NCBI GenBank assembly: GCA_021779415.1
Contig: JAJYAS010000018.1
Span: forward strand, 1-14,606
Length of the DNA: 14,606 nucleotides
From: Bacillota bacterium
GTDB lineage: Bacteria > Bacillota_B > Desulfitobacteriia > Desulfitobacteriales > Desulfitobacteriaceae
Direction of reading: 5' to 3'
This document shows positions 6,918 through 12,554 of this stretch, one piece after another (within the stretch, counting starts at the first letter, position 1; each line of letters opens with the position of its first letter). A program made the translations under genes and the position numbers. The notes below the pieces were generated by a model, which worked only from the letters and a program-made list of their open reading frames with translations, was not told the DNA's origin and did no database searches.

Positions 6918-7604
6918 ATGAAATTAGAAGGTCGTTATGCTCGGAATAGGAAAACCCTGTCGGATGAGGATCAGCTCAAACTATCCGCATCCTGCGTGGC
7001 TATCGTGGGGTGTGGGGGGCTTGGGGGGTATATAGCGGAAGAACTCGCCCGGATTGGGGTTGGCCGGTTGGTGCTTATTGACGGCGACCGTTTGGAAGTA
7101 AGCAATCTTAACCGTCAGATTATGGCGACAGAGCTTAATATAGGGAAATGGAAAGTGGAAGCCGCCCGAGATAGACTGAAAATTGCGAATTCAGAGGTAC
7201 AAGTTGATGTGATTAGAGACTGGTTTGAAGAAGAAAAGGGTCCTGAATTGTTTAGGGATGTCGACTTAGTGTGTGACGCTCTTGATTCGTTGCCCACACG
7301 AGTCGTTCTGGAACGGGTCTGTCATCAAAAGGGGTTACCGCTAGTTTTTGCTAGTATCGCAGGCTGGTTTGGGCAAATAGGCGTAAGTTTGCCGGGCGAT
7401 TGCAGCGTTTTCCGTTTATTTGGGCGCGGGGAACAGGGCGTTGAGAGTGCCTGGGGAAATCCTGCGTTTACTCCTGCTGTCTTGGCAAGTTTAAGTGTGG
7501 TGGAAACTGTAAAATTACTGGTTGGACGTCAGCCTTCCTTGCGCCATGCTTGGTTACAGGTGGATTTGTTAACCATGGAATTTGATCGGTTTGAGATTCA
7601 GTAA
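6918..7604 (+). CDS. ThiF/MoeB/HesA-family E1-like adenylyltransferase
   Basis: This 228-residue enzyme is predicted to adenylate the C-terminal glycine of the MoaD-like carrier encoded just before it, the first step in charging it with sulfur. Visible motifs are the nucleotide-binding VAIVGCGGLGGYIAEELARIG (about 28-48), the acidic DGDRLEVSNLNRQ that holds ATP-Mg and the catalytic Arg, the KVEAA helix, and CDALDSLPTR. The paired CxxC zinc motifs of classical E. coli MoeB are absent, so it belongs to the short HesA-like group, and no rhodanese domain is fused. The ATG follows the TAA of the carrier gene directly, and its ribosome site GGGAGGG lies within that gene, implying translational coupling. 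The protein must obtain sulfur from a separate donor not encoded here. Confidence 0.88.
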   Translation: MKLEGRYARNRKTLSDEDQLKLSASCVAIVGCGGLGGYIAEELARIGVGRLVLIDGDRLEVSNLNRQIMATELNIGKWKVEAARDRLKIANSEVQVDVIRDWFEEEKGPELFRDVDLVCDALDSLPTRVVLERVCHQKGLPLVFASIAGWFGQIGVSLPGDCSVFRLFGRGEQGVESAWGNPAFTPAVLASLSVVETVKLLVGRQPSLRHAWLQVDLLTMEFDRFEIQ

Positions 7605-7666
7605 GCTACAGAAAACTGCATATACAATGCGACCGATACTAAAAGATCACGAAAGGTGTCGTGGAT

Positions 7667-8908
7667 ATGGGAAGTAGTAGTGAATTATTCAAAGTCAAAA
7701 CGTTGACAGAGGCAATCGATACCTTAAAACCCTATGTACTCCCACATTATCAGTGTGTCGAGGAGGTCCCTTTGGCCGATTCTTTGGGACGTATTGTTAC
7801 CCAGGACATTCCAGCGACCTGCGCTTTACCTCATTTTCGCAAATCCACAATGGATGGAATGGCCGTTCGGGCTGCAGACACGTTTGGGGCCAGTGAAAGT
7901 ATGCCAGCGTTGGTGCAGTGTCATGGGGAAGTGCGAATGGGTGAGGCTCCGACGGAACTATTGGGGCAGGGTACCGGAATCCTGATGCCTACGGGTGGAA
8001 TGCTTCCCGAGGGTGCTGATGCTGTCGTGATGGTCGAACATCTTGAACACTTTGGCGAGGAACTCTATGGTGTAACGAAGGCTGTTGCGCCAGGCGAGAA
8101 TCTTATAGACATTGGGGAAGACTTAATCGAAGGAGAAGTTATTCTTCCGAAATACACACGAATTCGCGCCCAAGAGATGGGACTCTTAGCTTCCCAAGGG
8201 CTAATCCACGTTCCCGTATTGCCTCGCTTTCGAGTCGGGATTCTTTCCACAGGGGATGAAATTATTTCTCCAGAGCAAGAACCGTTACCCGGCCAGTCAA
8301 GAGATATCAATGGCTATACCTTGCTCGGGCAGGCACTGGCGTGTGGTGCCAATGCTCGTCATTATGGGATTGTGAAAGATAATCTGGAAGAACTCCGTTC
8401 AGTACTTACAACCATGCTCGAGGAAAATGATATCGTTTTGCTCTCCGGAGGGAGTTCCGTGGGGGCACGTGATCTGTCCGCTCAGCTTATTGACGAACTT
8501 GGAGAGCCTGGACTTCTGTTTCATGGTTTAGCACTTCGACCGGGCAAGCCTACGATTGGTGGGGTCGTGAATGGGAAATTGATTTTTGGACTTCCCGGAC
8601 ATCCTGCCTCAGCGATGGTCGTTTTTGACACAATAGTGCGCCCTTGGTTAGATGCTTCGGTTTTACATTCGCAAGCTAATCCTCTGCCGAAGGGGACGTT
8701 AACTCAGAATCTATATTCGGGTAGTGGTCGGGAGGAATTTGTGCGCGTGCGAGTGGTTCCTGAGGGAGACGATTGGCAAGTTGAACCGATCCGTGGAAAA
8801 TCGGGCTTAATTCGGACGATGGTCTTGGCGGATGCTCTAGTTCACATTGAGTTAGACACTGAGGGCCTAGAAGCTGGGAAAAAAGTCTGTTTTCGGCTTT
8901 TGCGTTAA
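7667..8908 (+). CDS. moeA: MoeA-type molybdopterin molybdenumtransferase
   Basis: MoeA inserts molybdate (or, in tungsten users, possibly tungstate) into adenylylated molybdopterin. At about 413 residues it has standard length. Family motifs appear in order: PHFRKSTMDGMAVRAADT in the N-terminal domains, the VAPGENLIDIGEDLIEGEVIL segment, the MoCF-type core with ILSTGDEI and LLSGGSSVGARD, the LRPGKPTIGG loop, GLPGHPASAMV, and the C-terminal beta domain with GREEFVRVRVV. A GTG at 7661 is in frame, but AAAGGTG at 7652-7658 is spaced eight bases from the ATG at 7667 and only two from the GTG, so the ATG is preferred. It lies 62 bases after the E1-like gene and 34 before a second, fused MoeA. Confidence 0.93.
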   Translation: MGSSSELFKVKTLTEAIDTLKPYVLPHYQCVEEVPLADSLGRIVTQDIPATCALPHFRKSTMDGMAVRAADTFGASESMPALVQCHGEVRMGEAPTELLGQGTGILMPTGGMLPEGADAVVMVEHLEHFGEELYGVTKAVAPGENLIDIGEDLIEGEVILPKYTRIRAQEMGLLASQGLIHVPVLPRFRVGILSTGDEIISPEQEPLPGQSRDINGYTLLGQALACGANARHYGIVKDNLEELRSVLTTMLEENDIVLLSGGSSVGARDLSAQLIDELGEPGLLFHGLALRPGKPTIGGVVNGKLIFGLPGHPASAMVVFDTIVRPWLDASVLHSQANPLPKGTLTQNLYSGSGREEFVRVRVVPEGDDWQVEPIRGKSGLIRTMVLADALVHIELDTEGLEAGKKVCFRLLR

Positions 8909-8942
8909 GATAGATTATTGTTAGAATAGGAGGCAAAGAAAC

Positions 8943-10850
8943 GTGGAACGCCAAATTTATCTGGAAAATAAGGCTTGGCAAGAGGGCCTGGCCTTAATGA
9001 TGGAAAAGCTTGCTGAACGCTGTCTTCCGAAAAATGAGGGTGTGGATGTGCGTTCGTCCCTTCATAGAATTACAGGGACGATTGTTCGTGCTCGCCGAAG
9101 TTCACCCCATTTTGCCGCTTCAGCGATGGACGGATATGCCATTCGGGCTAAGGATACCTTTGGGATTTCAGAGCGAGAGCCACGGTGGTTAGAGCTGGGG
9201 GTACAGGCCATTCAGGTGGATACTGGGGATCCAGTCCCTGAGGGAATGGACGCCGTCGTCATGTTGGAAGAAGTCTTGGAACTCGGAGAGCAGGGAATTT
9301 TGCTGCAGGCTCCTGTCGTGCCCTGGAATCATGTTCGTCCGGTAGGCGAAGATATTGTAGAAGGGGAAGTGCTCCTTCCGATTCATCATCGCATTCGCCC
9401 CCAAGACCAAGGAGCACTATTAGCGGCAGGGGTTTTGGAGGTTGAGGTTCGCTGTAAGCCGCGTGTGGGGATTTTGCCGACCGGAGATGAAATCCGACCA
9501 CCGGAGGCGTCCCTTCAAGTGGGGGATATTGTGGATAGTAACTCCACAGTCCTTGCTTCCTTAGTGGAGGAATGGGGGGGATCCGCCACAATATGGCCGA
9601 TAACCCCGGATCAACCGGAGAGATTAGAAGACGCTATTCTGAAGATGGCCGAGTCTCAGGATATTTTGGTCATTATTGCAGGGTCCTCTCAAGGACGGGA
9701 TGATTATACGTCCCATATGATTGGAAAGCATGGGACACTTTATCTGCATGGAGTAGCCATTAAGCCGGGCAAACCGGTAGCCTTAGGAGAAGTGCAAGGA
9801 AAGCCAACGTTTGGCATACCGGGCTATCCGGTGTCTACTTATCTGACAGCGCATTTGTTCCTAGAACCTTGGGTCAAGAAATTGCAAGGCTTGAGTAAAG
9901 ACTCAGCCAATACGCTGGAGGCTGTAATAAGCAAGAAAGTCTTTTCTTCGTTAGGAAGTGAAGAGTTTGTACGGGTTAAAGTGGGGAAAGTTGGAGAACG
10001 TTGGGTTGCGGCTCCTTTAAATCGAGGGGCTGGGGTGACGATGAGTCTGGTGAGAGCGGATGGGATGCTTCGAGTTCCTCGCTTGCAGGAAGGGTTTCAC
10101 GAGGGAGAATCGGTACCTGTTGAGCTTCTGAGACCTGTTTCTGAGTTAGAAGAAACTCTCGTGTGTATTGGGTCCCATGATCTGACGTTGGATGTTTTAA
10201 GTAGCCATATGAAAGCAAGGGGTGGGCAAGGGGGTATTGCCTCAGCCCATGTCGGGAGTCTCGCTGGGATTCTGTCGCTGCGCAAGAGGGAAGCACATTT
10301 TGCCGGAATTCACTTACTCGATCCCGATACAGGGGAGTACAATCACTCCTATTTGCAACGTTTCCTGCCGGGAAGAGAGATTGCGTTGATGAATTTAGTT
10401 TATCGGACGCAAGTTTTAATTGTGCCGAAAGGAAACCCACTCAACCTAAAGACCCTCGAGGATTTAGCTCAACCGGGTATTCGGTTCGTAAATCGTCAAG
10501 GTGGATCTGGGACTCGGGTGCTTTTCGATTATTTGCTCCAAAAACAAGGCCTAAGCAAAGAACAAATTCTGGGGTATGAGCGGGAGGAATTTACGCATTT
10601 AGCGGTTGCAGTGGCGATCGCCTCGGGATCAGCTGATGTCGGACTGGGCATTCAAAGTGCCGCGGAAGCACTTGGGCTGGATTACGTACTGGTCGGGGAA
10701 GAACGCTATGATTTAGCGATTCCACGAGAATATCTAGAGGAACCTCGCATGCAAGCCATGATTTCCGTTATTCAGAGTAAAGAATTTCAGGAGGATGTTC
10801 TGGCGCTTGGCGGGTATGATGTCAGAGAGACGGGGGTATTTTACGAGTAG
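8943..10850 (+). CDS. MoeA fused to a C-terminal PBP-like (substrate-binding) domain
   Basis: This 635-residue two-part protein has residues 1-400 as a full MoeA-like unit (SAMDGYAIRAKDT, VGEDIVEGEVLLP, ILPTGDEI, IAGSSQGRDDYT, IKPGKPVALGE, GIPGYPVSTYL). Residues 405-635 form a periplasmic-binding-protein-like domain (VCIGSHDLTLDVLSSHM, HVGSLAGILSLRKREAHFAGIHLLDP, VNRQGGSGTRVLFDYLL, ASGSADVGLGIQSAAEALGL). There is no signal peptide or lipobox, so the PBP-like domain is cytoplasmic. In the known MoeA/LysR-substrate-binding-like fusions it may bind molybdate, tungstate or a cofactor intermediate, but its ligand is not established from sequence. The GTG start follows AGGAGG at a normal distance. 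Compared with the preceding MoeA, SGGSS is IAGSS and the GLPGHP loop is GIPGYP, so the two are diverged paralogues. It is the last gene of the operon. Confidence 0.92.
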   Translation: MERQIYLENKAWQEGLALMMEKLAERCLPKNEGVDVRSSLHRITGTIVRARRSSPHFAASAMDGYAIRAKDTFGISEREPRWLELGVQAIQVDTGDPVPEGMDAVVMLEEVLELGEQGILLQAPVVPWNHVRPVGEDIVEGEVLLPIHHRIRPQDQGALLAAGVLEVEVRCKPRVGILPTGDEIRPPEASLQVGDIVDSNSTVLASLVEEWGGSATIWPITPDQPERLEDAILKMAESQDILVIIAGSSQGRDDYTSHMIGKHGTLYLHGVAIKPGKPVALGEVQGKPTFGIPGYPVSTYLTAHLFLEPWVKKLQGLSKDSANTLEAVISKKVFSSLGSEEFVRVKVGKVGERWVAAPLNRGAGVTMSLVRADGMLRVPRLQEGFHEGESVPVELLRPVSELEETLVCIGSHDLTLDVLSSHMKARGGQGGIASAHVGSLAGILSLRKREAHFAGIHLLDPDTGEYNHSYLQRFLPGREIALMNLVYRTQVLIVPKGNPLNLKTLEDLAQPGIRFVNRQGGSGTRVLFDYLLQKQGLSKEQILGYEREEFTHLAVAVAIASGSADVGLGIQSAAEALGLDYVLVGEERYDLAIPREYLEEPRMQAMISVIQSKEFQEDVLALGGYDVRETGVFYE

Positions 10851-10898
10851 GAGCACTTCTTTTATGATCTCAAGGAATCGACAAGCTAAGCTTAATGT

Positions 10899-10935
10899 AA
10901 AAAGCACCTACCCAATTACTGGGAGGGTGCTTTTT
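10899..10935. terminator. Bidirectional rho-independent terminator
   Basis: AAAAAGCACC at the left pairs with GGTGCTTTTT at the right, and after a two-base internal mismatch CCCA pairs with TGGG around a five-base loop. The A-run and T-run let it end both the cofactor operon (plus) and the convergent molybdopterin-binding gene (minus). Confidence 0.92.
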
Positions 10936-10962
10936 GCATTAATTTGATGGATGGCAATGGAT

Positions 10963-11985
10963 TTACTTGCCGAACGAACAATTTGGGTAGGTACAGACAG
11001 GGCATTCTAGGCAGAGACCGCCGTGCCCCAGTTTGACGATATCTTGGCGAGTGAGCCGTTCTCCCGTGAGTAGGCGTGGAGCGAATAAATCAAAGGCGGT
11101 TGTCTTAGAATACATAACGCAGCCAGGCAACCCCATAATGGGAACATCTCCGATGTAGGCCAGCAAAAACATGGCTCCCGGTAAAACTGGGGCACCGTAA
11201 GTGATGAGTTCAGCTCCCATTTCTTTAATGGCAGTGGGGGTAACATCATCGGGATCAACGGACATGCCTCCACTGACCAAGATCATGTCTGCCCCCTGAT
11301 TTAGTTGCTCTCGAATGCAACTTTGAATCAGAGAAACATCATCGCTGGCAAACGTCTGCGCTAGAACAACTGATCCCCAGCTTTCAACTTTAGCGCGCAG
11401 TACCGGACCGAATTTATCTTGGATCCGTCCATGAAAGACTTCACTTCCTGTTGTAACGATTCCAACCTTGAAGGGCCTTAGAGGCCGCACTTCTAGAATG
11501 GGATTTGAAAACGTGCGCACAATTTGCTCCGCCTCGAGGATCACTTTTTCGTCAATCATCAGGGGAACGATACGAGTGCCCGCGACTTTATCTCCTTTTT
11601 TCACGGGGCGATGATTGTGAAGCGTGGCAAGAATGATGTATTCTAACGTATTCAAGGCCAAAATGCCGTCTTCTGAGGCATAAAGAAGGCCGTCATGGGC
11701 TGCTGTGAGTGTCACCTTTCCTTCTTTGGGATCGTCAAGGATTAGTCCTGAACCAGCCACTGCTTGGGCGAGGCGCTCTGCCGCTTCATTTTCATGAATC
11801 AGGCCAGGTGTTTGATCCCAGACGAAAATATGTTCTTTTCCCATGCTCAGAAGAACAGGAATATCTTCTTCTTGTACGATGTGCCCTTTGCGAAAACGGG
11901 GACCTTTGACCACACCGGGGATAATTTGCGTCATGTCATGGATTAGAATGGCGCCAACAGAATCCTGCACTTTAATTTTTTCCAT
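10963..11985 (-). CDS. MoeA-like molybdopterin-binding protein with Cys-rich C-terminus
   Basis: This 340-residue member of the molybdopterin-binding (MoCF_biosynth) family often accompanies xanthine dehydrogenase-type molybdoenzymes. The N-terminal part carries the family pattern AVGAILIHDMTQIIPG and FRKGHIVQEEDIPVLLSMGKEHIFV. The middle MoCF core holds VGIVTTGSEVFHGR, LVSGGMSVDPDDVTP and MGLPGCVMYSKTTAFD. The tail CLECPVCTYPNCSFGK has four closely spaced cysteines, suggesting a metal or Fe-S site. I chose the ATG at 11983-11985 because GGAGG lies eight bases upstream and MEKIKVQDSVG matches the usual family N-terminus. An in-frame ATG at 12103-12105 would add 40 residues but has no clear ribosome site. 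It diverges from the Mop-type gene, so a role in handling that enzyme's cofactor is likely but not shown. Confidence 0.88.
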   Translation of the reverse strand: MEKIKVQDSVGAILIHDMTQIIPGVVKGPRFRKGHIVQEEDIPVLLSMGKEHIFVWDQTPGLIHENEAAERLAQAVAGSGLILDDPKEGKVTLTAAHDGLLYASEDGILALNTLEYIILATLHNHRPVKKGDKVAGTRIVPLMIDEKVILEAEQIVRTFSNPILEVRPLRPFKVGIVTTGSEVFHGRIQDKFGPVLRAKVESWGSVVLAQTFASDDVSLIQSCIREQLNQGADMILVSGGMSVDPDDVTPTAIKEMGAELITYGAPVLPGAMFLLAYIGDVPIMGLPGCVMYSKTTAFDLFAPRLLTGERLTRQDIVKLGHGGLCLECPVCTYPNCSFGK

Positions 11986-12167
11986 AGCGATAGCCTCCAA
12001 TACATCAAGGAAGGCGTGTTCATTTTTGTACACACCTTGGCGTGGGAGTGAAACTGTCAGAGGTTCATAGACAGACTGAGGGGAAACAATCTGTTCCTCT
12101 TGCATGGTACCGTATTCTTAACACGAGGTCAAGGTACGAATTCATTTAGAATGTTAAGATTTAAAAT

Positions 12168-12200
12168 TTATAAGAAAATTTTGACAAAATATTTTATAAA
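12168..12200. repeat. AT-rich dyad around the -35 box
   Basis: TTTATAA (12168-12174) and its complement TTATAAA (12194-12200) lie symmetrically about 12184, within the TTGACA -35 box of the forward promoter. This is a possible operator shared by the divergent genes. The AT richness makes chance occurrence plausible. Confidence 0.3.
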
Positions 12201-12209
12201 AGGGATAAT
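12181..12209 (+). promoter_or_regulatory. Sigma-A promoter upstream of the Mop gene
   Basis: A consensus TTGACA (12181-12186) and a near-consensus GATAAT (12204-12209) have exactly 17 bases between them. The start would be near 12216, some 340 bases before the Mop gene and upstream of the -24/-12 promoter, so the two promoters would act in tandem. Confidence 0.6.
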
Positions 12210-12260
12210 TTCTTAAGTGAAAATAGACACAAACAGTGACAATTACCACTATTCGAATTG

Positions 12261-12278
12261 TTGGCATAAGTATTGCAT
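12261..12278 (+). promoter_or_regulatory. Sigma-54 (-24/-12) promoter of the Mop gene
   Basis: TGGCATAAGTATTGC at 12262-12276 has GG (12263-12264) and GC (12275-12276) ten bases apart, and it differs from the AOR promoter at a single base in 15. Transcription would start near 12288. No copy of the TGTTCCA palindrome is seen upstream, so the activator site is unknown. The sequence GGGACAGTT, present in the AOR dyad, recurs downstream at 12450-12458. Confidence 0.85.
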
Positions 12279-12292
12279 ATATTATACTTCGA

Positions 12293-12352
12293 GCCAAGTA
12301 AAGCAAAGCCAATCAAAGAAAACCAAACTAAGGCAAAGCCATTACTGGCAAG
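12293..12352 (+). repeat. Imperfect 15-bp tandem repeats in the Mop leader
   Basis: Consecutive units are GCCAAGTAAAGCAAA (12293-12307), GCCAATCAAAGAAAA (12308-12322), CCAAACTAAGGCAAA (12323-12337) and a degraded GCCATTACTGGCAAG (12338-12352). GCAAAGCCA recurs exactly 30 bases apart (12303 and 12333). The block starts about five bases after the predicted sigma-54 transcription start. Confidence 0.6.
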
Positions 12353-12376
12353 CTTAAAAAGAATGGGAGGATAAAT

Positions 12377-12460
12377 TTGTCAGTTGTTCATTCGACGGAT
12401 GGGTGGGGGAATTGCTTTACTGGTGATCGATACTTAGCTCAACAAAGTAGGGACAGTTAA
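12377..12460 (+). CDS. Possible 27-residue leader peptide
   Basis: A TTG at 12377 is preceded six bases upstream by GGGAGG and opens a 27-codon frame that ends in TAA at 12458-12460. The product would begin MSVVHSTDGWGNCF and has no recognised similarity. It lies in the Mop gene leader 94 bases before that gene's start. The ribosome site is better than expected by chance in untranslated RNA, but the frame is short and the start codon is not ATG, so it may be spurious. Confidence 0.25.
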   Translation: MSVVHSTDGWGNCFTGDRYLAQQSRDS

Positions 12461-12554
12461 GAAATTTAACACGAAATAACTGGTTACCTTAGGCAGGGTA
12501 CACTTAGCAGAAACTTCTCGCAGGATGGATCTAACTAAAAAGGAGAGAACAAAA

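Larger units (their letters stand above)
12288..12554 (+). other. Long untranslated leader of the Mop gene
   Basis: The 450-base space between the divergent genes ends in a leader of about 267 bases between the predicted sigma-54 start point and the Mop TTG codon. It holds imperfect 15-bp repeats, a possible 27-codon ORF, and a small inverted repeat GTTAA/TTAAC (about 12456-12470). I looked for molybdenum-cofactor riboswitch signatures by eye and recognised none, but a structured leader is not excluded. Confidence 0.45.

Noticed and set aside
9259..10440. Several long minus-strand ORFs (110 and 154 codons) opposite the fused MoeA gene.
   Set aside because: They lie fully antisense to a well-recognised protein, have low-complexity compositions and lack ribosome sites.
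12235..12260. GTGACAATTACC resembles part of the molybdenum-cofactor riboswitch.
   Set aside because: The rest of the conserved riboswitch core is missing, and the stretch lies upstream of the sigma-54 start site.
12273..12373. An open frame across the 15-bp repeats would encode a Lys-rich peptide with KAKP twice.
   Set aside because: Its only plausible start (TTG at 12273) lies within the -12 box, before the predicted sigma-54 start, and has no ribosome site. The repeated residues simply reflect the DNA repeat.
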